Below are positions 40,621 to 47,938 of a stretch of 64,000 nt of DNA, piece by piece. The stretch comes from Actinomadura madurae (lineage in GTDB: Bacteria > Actinomycetota > Actinomycetes > Streptosporangiales > Streptosporangiaceae): positions 310,001 through 374,000 of the forward strand of contig NZ_FOVH01000005.1 of assembly GCF_900115095.1 (NCBI RefSeq), written 5' to 3'. Position 1 is the first letter of the stretch. Each line of letters starts with the position of its first letter. The position numbers were made by a program, and so were the translations under genes. The notes under the pieces were generated by a model that ran no database searches, had not been told where the DNA came from, and worked only from the letters and a program-made list of their open reading frames with translations.

Positions 40621-41441
40621 TGACCAACGAAACGCCGATCCTGGAGGTCGAGGGCCTCGGCAAGGTGTACGGCACCGGCGATCAGGCGGTGCACGCGATC
40701 GACGAGATCGGCTTCACCGTCGAACGCTCCGAGTTCGTCTGCGTTGTCGGTCCTTCGGGCTGCGGGAAGACCACGCTGCTGCGCTGCCTCTCCGGACTGA
40801 TGCCCGCCACGAGGGGCCGCGTCCGCATCGAGGGACGGCCCATCGACCGCACCCCGGAGGACATGGCGATCGTCTTCCAGGACTACAGCAGGTCCCTCTT
40901 CCCGTGGATGTCCGTGGAACAGAACATCGCCTTCCCGCTGCGGCGCAAGAAGCTCGACCGCGGGAAGCGGGGGAAGCTGATCGCCGACTCGCTGGAGGCC
41001 GTGGGCCTCGCCGACGCCGGCGCCCGCTTCCCGTGGCAGCTCTCCGGCGGCATGCAGCAGCGCGTGGCCATCGCCCGCGCCCTCGCCTACGAGCCCCAGA
41101 TCCTGCTCATGGACGAGCCGTTCGCCTCGCTGGACGCGCAGACCCGCGCCGACCTCGAGGACCTGACCCTCAAGCTCCGCCACGAGTACGGCGTCACCGT
41201 GATCTTCGTGACCCATGACATCGACGAGGCGGTCTACCTCGCCGACCGCGTGATCGCACTGACGAACCGTCCCACCCGGGTGCGCAGCATCGTCGAGGTC
41301 GATCTGCCGCGCCCCCGCGACCAGCTCACCACGAAGGAGCTTCCCGGCTTCGCCCGGCTCCGCGGCCGGGTCTACCGGGAGGTGCGGCAGCTCGGCGACG
41401 ACGCGGACAAGATCGTCGCCAGCACGTCCAGGGGCTCCTAG
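40620..41441 (+). CDS. NitT/TauT-type ABC transporter ATP-binding protein
   Basis: A 273-aa ATPase with all motifs: Walker A VVGPSGCGKTTLLR, Q-loop IVFQDYSRSLFPW, signature LSGGMQQRVAIARAL, Walker B ILLMDEPFASLD and H-loop VTHDIDEAV. The FQDY-LFPW pattern matches the SsuB/TauB subclass. Its start overlaps the stop of permease 2. It energises uptake for the two upstream permeases. Confidence 0.92.
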   Translation: MTNETPILEVEGLGKVYGTGDQAVHAIDEIGFTVERSEFVCVVGPSGCGKTTLLRCLSGLMPATRGRVRIEGRPIDRTPEDMAIVFQDYSRSLFPWMSVEQNIAFPLRRKKLDRGKRGKLIADSLEAVGLADAGARFPWQLSGGMQQRVAIARALAYEPQILLMDEPFASLDAQTRADLEDLTLKLRHEYGVTVIFVTHDIDEAVYLADRVIALTNRPTRVRSIVEVDLPRPRDQLTTKELPGFARLRGRVYREVRQLGDDADKIVASTSRGS

Positions 41442-41523
41442 CGCCGTCCGGAGGCGCGTCCGCTCGCCCGGCCCGGACCCGGTGCAAGGCCGGCTCCTCA
41501 CGGAGGCCTACCGATCGAGGGCT

Positions 41524-42471
41524 CTACCGGTCGAGGATCAGGCGCGGCGAGCGGCAGCGGGAGACGCAGGGGAACATCGTGTTCCCGGCCGCGCGCTCGT
41601 CCTCGGTCAGCACGGAGTCGAAGTGCTCCACGTCGCCTTCGAGCACGGTGGTCTCGCAGGAACCGCAGATTCCCTCCAGGCAGGAACTGGGGATCGGGAC
41701 GCCGCCCTCCTCAAGGACGGAGAGCACGGTGCGGTCCGGCGGGACGTGCAGCGTGACGCCCGATCTCCGCAGGACGACGTCGAAGGCACCGGGCTCGCCC
41801 GGCGAAGGCTCGGTCCGGGGCTCGAAGCGTTCCGCACGCAGGTCCGGGACCCGCTCCTCCATCGCGGCCAGCAGAGACGCCGGGCCGCAGCAGTAGACGG
41901 CGAGGCCCGGCGCTGACCCGCCCGTCCCGGAGGCTTCGCGGGCTTCCGCCAGGGCGGCGTCCAGATCGAGAGGGCCGTACTCCTCCTCCGGCCTCACGAC
42001 GACATGCTCGCCGTAGCGTCCGAGTTCATGGAGGAAGGCCATCGACGTCCGGGTGCGGCCGCCGTAAAGCAGCCGCCACGGCGCGCCGGCGGCGGCGACG
42101 GCGTGGGCCATGGGGAGAAGCGGCGTGATGCCGATGCCGCCCGCCACGAACAGGTGGCTCGCGGCCTCGGCCAGAGGGAAGTTGTTGCGCGGGCCGTCGT
42201 AGCGGACGAGCGAGCCGGGCCGCAGCGAGTCGTGCACGTAGGCCGACCCGCCGCGGCTCGGGTCCGCGCGGAGCACGGCGATCCGCCACCGGTGGCGGTC
42301 GGCGGGGTCGCCGCACAGGGAGTACTGCCGGGTGGGAGCGCCGCCGGGGATCAGGTCGATGTGCGCGCCGGGCGACCAGCGGGGCAGCGCGGCGCCGTCG
42401 GGCGAGGCCAGCGTGACGGACAGGACGCCGTCGGCCTCCCAGGTCAGCGACCGCACGAGCAGGTCGCTCAT
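41524..42471 (-). CDS. Oxygenase reductase of the phthalate dioxygenase-reductase/VanB type
   Basis: A 315-aa protein with a flavin domain (RQYSLCGDP), an NAD domain (HLFVAGGIGITPLLPM, YCCGPASLL) and a C-terminal plant-type 2Fe-2S ferredoxin with cysteines in SSCLEGICGSCE and the later FPCVSRC. This order (flavin, NAD, ferredoxin) is the VanB/PDR class that feeds electrons to a single-component Rieske oxygenase. Its ATG overlaps the stop of the Rieske gene (ATGA), so both are produced together. Last gene of the PnbB-like operon. Confidence 0.9.
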   Translation of the reverse strand: MSDLLVRSLTWEADGVLSVTLASPDGAALPRWSPGAHIDLIPGGAPTRQYSLCGDPADRHRWRIAVLRADPSRGGSAYVHDSLRPGSLVRYDGPRNNFPLAEAASHLFVAGGIGITPLLPMAHAVAAAGAPWRLLYGGRTRTSMAFLHELGRYGEHVVVRPEEEYGPLDLDAALAEAREASGTGGSAPGLAVYCCGPASLLAAMEERVPDLRAERFEPRTEPSPGEPGAFDVVLRRSGVTLHVPPDRTVLSVLEEGGVPIPSSCLEGICGSCETTVLEGDVEHFDSVLTEDERAAGNTMFPCVSRCRSPRLILDR

Positions 42472-43634
42472 TCGACCATGAAGGCGGCCGCGTCCAGCCG
42501 GAGCAGCGCGTCGTCCTCGGTGAAGGCGACGCCGACCGGATCCTCGCCCGCCGCGACGGCGTCGATCTGCCGCTTGAGCAACCGGCGGAGCATGACGACG
42601 CCGCGATCGGTGGTGGCCAGGTGCTCGGCGGCGTGGTCGGCGAAGTCGCCCTGGCCCTTCTGCGCCTCGTAGTCGCCGGGCATCCGCTGGTGCTCCTCGT
42701 CGGTCAGGTCCTCCCACGGACGCCCGTCGAAGCGGGTGCGGATCTTCGCGATCGCCTCGGGGTTCCCGGTGCGGAACACCGTGTAGACGCGGAACGCCGT
42801 GTCGTCCAGGGGGACGACCCAGCCGAGGGAATCGGCCGGGCCGAGGACGTCCAGCACCGGGTCGGGGACGATCCGCAAGTTCGGCGGGGCCACCTCGGTG
42901 CGGCGCCGGTAGGTGCGCCCGTCGTCGAGGCGGCGGTCCTGGACGCTGCGGACGCCGAGGCCGGTGAGCTCCCACCGGACCTCTGGCAGGACGCCCATCT
43001 CGCTGACGAACTGCACGCCGGAGAACGAGCCGTGCAGGATCGGGATGTGGAACGGGTCCATCACGTTCTCGAAATGCTGCAGCCAGTTGAAGTCGACGAT
43101 GACGGGGCCGCCCGCGCCGATGCTCCGGTCGTCGGCGACCAGCGCCTCGCCCTCCCCCAGGTGCTCGAAGATCGAGAAGCGCGGGAAGACGGGCATCCGG
43201 TCCGGCGGGCCCATGTAGGCGAAGATCAGCCCGGCCCATTCGCGCAGCGGGTACCACGGCTGGCGGACGCGGTCGCGGTGCCGCCCGCCCTCGGGCTCGC
43301 AGGGCTGGTCGAGGCAGGCGCCGTCGGTGCCGTAGAGCCATCCGTGGTAGCAGCACCGGATGCCGTCGTCCTCCACCTTGCCGTAGTAGAGCGAGGCACC
43401 GCGGTGCGCGCAGTTGGGGTGGACCAGGCCCGGTTCGCCCTTGCGGGTCCGGAACAGGACGAGATCCTCGCCGAGAATCTTGATCTTGCGCGGGGTGGTC
43501 GTGGCGTCGGCAAGCAGGGCGACCGGCTGCCAGTAGCGCCGGAACAGCTCGCCGGCCGGTGTGCCGGGACCGACGTGTGTCAGTTCCGGATTGTGCGTGG
43601 CGGCGGCGCGCCCGTAGGCGGTTTCCATCGGCAT
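42468..43634 (-). CDS. Rieske 2Fe-2S aromatic oxygenase, phthalate dioxygenase/VanA-like
   Basis: A 388-aa oxygenase with the Rieske cluster ligands CAHRG and CCYHGW (about residues 70-92) and the mononuclear iron region with FNWLQHFENVMDPFHIPILH. The class performs ring hydroxylation or O-demethylation on benzoate-type acids. GAGGAG lies before the ATG. It is coupled to its reductase downstream and lies 52 bp after the FMN reductase gene. Substrate is unknown; in context it may be a substituted benzoate. Confidence 0.9.
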   Translation of the reverse strand: MPMETAYGRAAATHNPELTHVGPGTPAGELFRRYWQPVALLADATTTPRKIKILGEDLVLFRTRKGEPGLVHPNCAHRGASLYYGKVEDDGIRCCYHGWLYGTDGACLDQPCEPEGGRHRDRVRQPWYPLREWAGLIFAYMGPPDRMPVFPRFSIFEHLGEGEALVADDRSIGAGGPVIVDFNWLQHFENVMDPFHIPILHGSFSGVQFVSEMGVLPEVRWELTGLGVRSVQDRRLDDGRTYRRRTEVAPPNLRIVPDPVLDVLGPADSLGWVVPLDDTAFRVYTVFRTGNPEAIAKIRTRFDGRPWEDLTDEEHQRMPGDYEAQKGQGDFADHAAEHLATTDRGVVMLRRLLKRQIDAVAAGEDPVGVAFTEDDALLRLDAAAFMVE

Positions 43635-43686
43635 GCGGGCTCCTCGGTCGATCGGTGGGGTGAGCGAAGCGAGCCGGACAGGGCGC

Positions 43687-44268
43687 TCAGGCCGAGGCGG
43701 CGGCCGCGGTGCGGGTGGTCGCCTCGATGAGGCGGACCAGCTCGTCGAGCAGGCGGCGCATCAGGTCCTCGGTGACCTCGTCGGGAAGGAGGGTGCCGTC
43801 AGGGGTGAAGCGCTCGTGGGAGCGGAACACGGTGATCTCGGGCTGCACGACGACCGGTGCCTGGATTCGGTGGAGCACCTGGCGCAGGACCGTCTGGCCG
43901 CGGGCGGTGCCGAACTGGGACGGGGACGCCCCGAGGATGGCGACGGGTTTGCCGCGGAGGCTGGAGTCGTCGGCGGGACGGGACGTCCAGTCCAGGGCGT
44001 TCATGAGCACCCCGGGGATCGCGGAGTTGTACTCGGGGGTGGCGATGACGACGCCGTCCGCCTCCTTGATGCGCCGGCGCAGATCGGCGACCGGGGCGGG
44101 GACGTCCTCGCGCTCGCGGTCCTGGTCGAAGAGCGGCAGTGCGCGCAGGCGGTCGCAGAGGTGGACGGCGACGCCCGGCGGGGCAACGGCCTGGAGCGCG
44201 CGGAGGAGTCCGGTGTTGTGGGAGGTGCGGCGCAGGCTCCCGGAGAGGGCGACGATGTCGAGAGTCAT
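43687..44268 (-). CDS. NADPH-dependent FMN reductase-family protein
   Basis: A 193-aa flavodoxin-fold protein with the FMN phosphate loop LSGSLRRTSHNTGLLR and the flavin-ring motif ATPEYNSAIPGVLMNALDW. Relatives reduce FMN, quinones or nitro/azo groups. It lies 10 bp after the PnbB-like gene and should be cotranscribed. It might supply reduced flavin or reduce a nitro group ahead of the lyase. The C-terminus is Ala-rich. Confidence 0.88.
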   Translation of the reverse strand: MTLDIVALSGSLRRTSHNTGLLRALQAVAPPGVAVHLCDRLRALPLFDQDREREDVPAPVADLRRRIKEADGVVIATPEYNSAIPGVLMNALDWTSRPADDSSLRGKPVAILGASPSQFGTARGQTVLRQVLHRIQAPVVVQPEITVFRSHERFTPDGTLLPDEVTEDLMRRLLDELVRLIEATTRTAAAASA

Positions 44269-44278
44269 GATCGGCCCG

Positions 44279-44797
44279 TCACCGCGCCGCTTCGGAGGGC
44301 CGGATGTCGTAGGAGATGCGGCCCGCGGGCAGGTAGAACAGCGCGATCAGCGCGCCGCCGCGCACCTCCGGATAGTGGTGGCTGCCGGGCGCGGGGGCGG
44401 TCCAGCCCGCGCCCTGCCAGCCCCGCGGGCCGAGGAGTTCGGCGTCGGGGCTGATGGGCGCGACCATGTTGACCTCTCCGTACGGGTGCGCGTGGTACTG
44501 CCCCCGGTAGCGGGCCACGCTGTCCATGTAGACGGCGGTGATGCTGAAGTAGGAGGTCTCCTCCGAGGGCGCGGTGATGAGACCGCGCCGGTAGCGCGGG
44601 CCGTCGACCTCGGTGTCGGCCGCCCAGCCCTCCTCGAGGACTCCGATTCTGATCAGCCTGGACAATTCGTCGTAGAGCCCGGTCCCCGCCGAGTACGTGG
44701 CGTTCAGCCAGGATTCGAGCTCCTTTCCGGCGGTACGGTTCTTGATCTCGCTCAGGAACGGAATGCTGCACTCGATGAGTGCGCGCTTGCTGTCCAT
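44279..44797 (-). CDS. 4-hydroxylaminobenzoate lyase-like protein (PnbB/DUF4863)
   Basis: A 172-aa cupin-like protein. AHPYGEVNMVAPI, WTAPAPGSHHYPEVRGG and ALFYLPAGRISYDI match the DUF4863/PnbB family. PnbB converts 4-hydroxylaminobenzoate to protocatechuate and ammonia in 4-nitrobenzoate degradation. The ATG has GGAAGGA upstream. It heads a minus-strand operon with an FMN reductase, a Rieske oxygenase and its reductase, and diverges from a TetR gene across a perfect 31-bp operator. No nitrobenzoate reductase adjoins it, but a nitroreductase with the same operator lies at 47217. Family call from memory of motifs. Confidence 0.75.
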   Translation of the reverse strand: MDSKRALIECSIPFLSEIKNRTAGKELESWLNATYSAGTGLYDELSRLIRIGVLEEGWAADTEVDGPRYRRGLITAPSEETSYFSITAVYMDSVARYRGQYHAHPYGEVNMVAPISPDAELLGPRGWQGAGWTAPAPGSHHYPEVRGGALIALFYLPAGRISYDIRPSEAAR

Positions 44798-44894
44798 CGC
44801 CGTCCTTCCAGGATTCAGTGATGTCCGGAAATCGGTGACGATCCGTGCGCCCCCGACAGGCGGATGGCCCCGCCGCGGACGAGTTTCACACAGG

Positions 44895-44925
44895 GTTTCG
44901 TTACAGTCAATAGCTGTAACGAAAC
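44895..44925. promoter_or_regulatory. TetR operator, strongest copy (12-bp arms)
   Basis: GTTTCGTTACAG, 7 nt (TCAATAG), then the exact complement CTGTAACGAAAC. It lies between the divergent PnbB-like operon and the TetR gene. Related copies occur at 47061 and 47140. Confidence 0.9.
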
Positions 44926-44975
44926 GACCTCGGGCCACCCCCTCCCCGGCTATCCTTGGCGCCGGAGGTGCACAG

Positions 44976-45671
44976 ATGAGCAACAGCGACCAGGACGACC
45001 GGGGCCGGACGCCCCGGGGCGGAGCCGCCGGCGCCCGTTCGTCGCGCGCCGGCGGCCGTCCCCGCGATCCCGCGATCGAGCACGCGATCATCCAGGCCGC
45101 GCGCAAGCGCCTCGCCAGCGACGGCTACTCCCAGATGACCATCGGCGACATCGCGGCCGACGCGGGCGTCACCCGCCCGACGCTGTACCGCCGCTGGGCG
45201 ACCAAGTACGACCTGGTCGTCGACGCGCTCAAATACGGACTGCGCATGCAGCGCGAGGCCTATCCCGCCATTGACTGGGATCGGCTGGAACCGGTCGACG
45301 CTTTCAAGGAGGCCGTGCGCCGACTCGACCCGCGCTACAACAACAAAGCCGCAATGGCCCTGCATGGAAACTTCATGGCCGAGGCCGATCGCGAACCGAG
45401 GTTGCTGGAACAACTGCGCGAGCACGGCGTGGGGCCGCGCTGCCAGGAGCTGATCACCACGCTCCATCTGCTCAGGGAGCGCGGCGCGGTACGCCCGGAC
45501 ATCGATCTCGACATCGTCGTGACCATGTGCTTCGGCAGTTACTTCGCGGACTACCTCCGCACGGGCGAAAGCCCCGGCGCCGATTTCGCCGACCGCATCG
45601 TCGACACCGTGTGGCCCGCGATCGCCGCCGACCACCGTGACGTCCGCACCGGGAGCGGCGCGCACGGCTGA
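44976..45671 (+). CDS. TetR-family regulator of the nitro-aromatic regulon
   Basis: A 231-aa protein: basic N-terminal tail, HTH (TIGDIAADAGVTRPTLYRRW, about residues 53-72) and a TetR_C-like ligand domain. The ATG at 44976 follows GGAGG; the longer upstream frame crosses the operator and is not coding. The operator beside its own gene, and two copies in the MFS-nitroreductase promoter, make it the likely repressor of both divergent regions. The inducer is probably a substituted benzoate or intermediate. Confidence 0.9.
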   Translation: MSNSDQDDRGRTPRGGAAGARSSRAGGRPRDPAIEHAIIQAARKRLASDGYSQMTIGDIAADAGVTRPTLYRRWATKYDLVVDALKYGLRMQREAYPAIDWDRLEPVDAFKEAVRRLDPRYNNKAAMALHGNFMAEADREPRLLEQLREHGVGPRCQELITTLHLLRERGAVRPDIDLDIVVTMCFGSYFADYLRTGESPGADFADRIVDTVWPAIAADHRDVRTGSGAHG

Positions 45672-45677
45672 CCCCGG

Positions 45678-46973
45678 CTACTCGCCGCTCGCGGCCGACC
45701 GCGCGGGCGGCGCGGCCGGCGCCGAGCCCCGCACCTTCCGCGCCGTCGGATAGGCGTACGGCCCGAGCAGCAGGAAGAGAAAGGCCGTGGCCACGAGAGC
45801 GCCACCGCAGAGGTAGAACGCCGGGTCGTAGCCGCCGAGCCTGTCGTAGAACACGGCGAACAGGAGTCCTCCCGCGCTGGCACCGAGCACGAAGATCGCG
45901 AACATGGCCCCGTAGATCTGCCCGAAGCTGCGCAGGCCGAAGTACCGGCTCGTGAGATAGCTGGCCAGGTCGACCTCGAGGCCCACGGCCAGGCCCAGGC
46001 AGACGGCGCCGAGGACGGGCGAGACGCCTGTGCCGATCAGCACGAAGGCCACCACGGGGACGAGTTGCTGCACGAAGGCGACGCGGGGCCCCCGGAACCG
46101 GTCCAGCAGCATCCCGGCGACCGGCCGCCCGACGAGCGAGGCGATGCCGACGGGGATGAGGACGGCCGCCGCCGCGGCGCCCGTCATGCCCCGGTCCGTC
46201 AGCATCGGGACGAGGTGCGTCATGCTGCCGTTCAGGGAGACCGAGGCGACGAACGTCCCCGCCGCGAGGATCCAGAACGACCGCATGCGCAGCGCCCGGC
46301 GGCGTTCGATCCCGGGCGCCTCGCCGGCCTGCTCCGTGCCGGGCGCCGGGCGCGGGGCGTCCCCGGTGAGCCGCCGGCGCTCCTGCGCGTTCGGCTCGCG
46401 GATGACCAGGATCCACGGAGGCAGCGCGACGACCAGCAGGAGCACCGCCAGGCCCGCGTAGGCCCCCCGCCAGCCCACGTGGTCGATGAGGAACTGCGTG
46501 TACTGCGGTATGAGCGAGGTGCCGAGCCCGATGCCGCATACGGCGATGCCGATCGCCAGACCCCGCCGCGCGTCGAACCATCCGGCGACGGCCTTGGTGT
46601 AGGGGGGCGGCTGCTGGGCCGCGCCGAGCAGGGAGACCAGCATCGAGATCGCGTAGAACACCGGCAGCGAGTCCGGCGTCAGCGCGAGCAGCGCGATACT
46701 GCCGGCGAAGGGGACGAGCGCCGGGATCATCACCCGGCGCAGCCCGAACCGGTCGATGAGAAAGCCGAAGAGCAGGACGCCGAGCGCGGCCACCGGCCCG
46801 GCGAGGCTCTTCGCGCCGCTGACCTCGGTGCGCGTCCAGCCGAAGTCCTCGCCGAGTTCCTTCATGAACAGGCCGACGGTCTGCAGGACGAGCGGTGAGG
46901 CGCTCACGGTCAGCGCCGCGGTACTCCCCCAGACCACCAGCCACGATCGTGTTGTGAGGTTCATGGACGCCAC
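45678..46973 (-). CDS. MFS transporter, oxalate/formate antiporter (OFA)/MCT-like
   Basis: A 431-aa, twelve-helix MFS protein. FGWTRTEVSGAKSLAGPVAA and SLLGAAQQPPPYTKAVAGWF recall the OFA/MCT-type monocarboxylate carriers (G-W-x-R-x-E/W-F patterns). GTG at 46973 is preceded by GGGAGA; ATG at 46964 is possible. It converges with the TetR gene and diverges from the nitroreductase across two TetR operator copies. It may import a benzoate-type acid or export a product. Confidence 0.87.
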   Translation of the reverse strand: MASMNLTTRSWLVVWGSTAALTVSASPLVLQTVGLFMKELGEDFGWTRTEVSGAKSLAGPVAALGVLLFGFLIDRFGLRRVMIPALVPFAGSIALLALTPDSLPVFYAISMLVSLLGAAQQPPPYTKAVAGWFDARRGLAIGIAVCGIGLGTSLIPQYTQFLIDHVGWRGAYAGLAVLLLVVALPPWILVIREPNAQERRRLTGDAPRPAPGTEQAGEAPGIERRRALRMRSFWILAAGTFVASVSLNGSMTHLVPMLTDRGMTGAAAAAVLIPVGIASLVGRPVAGMLLDRFRGPRVAFVQQLVPVVAFVLIGTGVSPVLGAVCLGLAVGLEVDLASYLTSRYFGLRSFGQIYGAMFAIFVLGASAGGLLFAVFYDRLGGYDPAFYLCGGALVATAFLFLLLGPYAYPTARKVRGSAPAAPPARSAASGE

Positions 46974-47060
46974 GAGATTCTCCCGTCGCCGAAGATGATG
47001 AACACCTCGCCTGGAGGACCGGCCCTGCGGCGTGGTGCGCTCATCTTGCTGGGGAGATTA

Positions 47061-47081
47061 GTTACAGTCAAGCCTTGTAAC
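47061..47081. promoter_or_regulatory. TetR operator copy 2
   Basis: GTTACA, 9 nt, TGTAAC, with GTTACAGTCA identical to part of the site at 44895. Located in the MFS-nitroreductase divergent promoter, nearer the MFS gene. Confidence 0.7.
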
Positions 47082-47139
47082 TTAACTGCCTTCGCGGAAC
47101 ACCGGCGGCGCCGTGACCTCGCACGACATCTCGGGCGGC

Positions 47140-47168
47140 TTTCGTTACAGCTATTGACTGTAATGAAT
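47140..47168. promoter_or_regulatory. TetR operator copy 3
   Basis: TTTCGTTACAG, 7 nt (CTATTGA), CTGTAATGAAT. The spacer is the reverse complement of the spacer at 44895, so this is the same site inverted, with one arm mismatch. It lies just before the nitroreductase gene. Confidence 0.85.
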
Positions 47169-47216
47169 CAGCATGGCAATATCCCCGCCACGAACCCGCC
47201 GGCGGGAGGATGACCC

Positions 47217-47897
47217 TTGGACGTCCACGAAGCGCTCTACACCACCCGGATGATGCGCCGGATGCGGCCCGACCCCGTCCCGCTGGAGACGCAGTGCCGC
47301 ATCCTCGACGCGGCCATCCGCGCGCCGAACGGGGGCAACACGCAGCGCTGGCACTTCCTGGCCGTCGACGACCCGAACCACAAGCGGCGGCTCGCCGAGC
47401 TCTACCGCGAGTGCCGGGAGCTGGAGTACCGAGACCTCGCGGCGGGCACCCTGGGCATGACGGTCCCGGGCGACGACGCGGGCCGCGCCGAGACCATGCG
47501 GAAGATCAAGGCGTCCGGCGGGTACTTCACCGACCACTTCGGGGAGATTCCGCTCCTGATCTTCGTGTTCGCCGTGGACGACCACGGCGGCGCGAACATC
47601 TATCCCGCGATCTGGAGCGCGTTCCTCGCCGCGCGGGCCGAGGGCGTCGGCGGTGTCATGAGCACCGTCCTCCGGTACGCCGAAGACACGGTCACGGACA
47701 TGCTGGGCGTCCCCGTGGAGCAGGGGTGGCGGCTGACGGCGATGCTGGCCTTCGGCTACCCGCTCGGCCCGTGGGGCGTCGCGGCCAACCGCCGCCCCGT
47801 GCACGAGGTGGCCTCCCGCAACCACTGGAGCCGCCCGTTCGGCGCCGAGGTCCCCGAACCCTTGTGGAGCGGCCCCGCGGAGAGTTCCGCGAGCTGA
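47217..47897 (+). CDS. Nitroreductase-family FMN oxidoreductase
   Basis: A 226-aa nitroreductase-fold protein: DVHEALYTTRMMRRMRP at the N-terminus (FMN phosphate contact), AIRAPNGGNTQRWHF, and GVGGVMSTVLRY in the flavin-binding region. The TTG start is supported by GGGAGGA 6 nt upstream. It carries two copies of the operator found before the PnbB-like lyase. A nitrobenzoate-to-hydroxylaminobenzoate reduction (PnbA role) is plausible, but the family is broad and other flavin reactions are possible. Confidence 0.87.
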   Translation: MDVHEALYTTRMMRRMRPDPVPLETQCRILDAAIRAPNGGNTQRWHFLAVDDPNHKRRLAELYRECRELEYRDLAAGTLGMTVPGDDAGRAETMRKIKASGGYFTDHFGEIPLLIFVFAVDDHGGANIYPAIWSAFLAARAEGVGGVMSTVLRYAEDTVTDMLGVPVEQGWRLTAMLAFGYPLGPWGVAANRRPVHEVASRNHWSRPFGAEVPEPLWSGPAESSAS

Positions 47898-47938
47898 CCG
47901 GAGTCGTCCGGCGCCACCGCACCGGCCAAGACCGGGCG

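Noticed and set aside
41455-41523. Possible terminator between the ABC ATPase and oxygenase reductase genes
   Set aside because: Only short imperfect stems (GGCTCC/GGAGGCC) are present; not strong enough to annotate.
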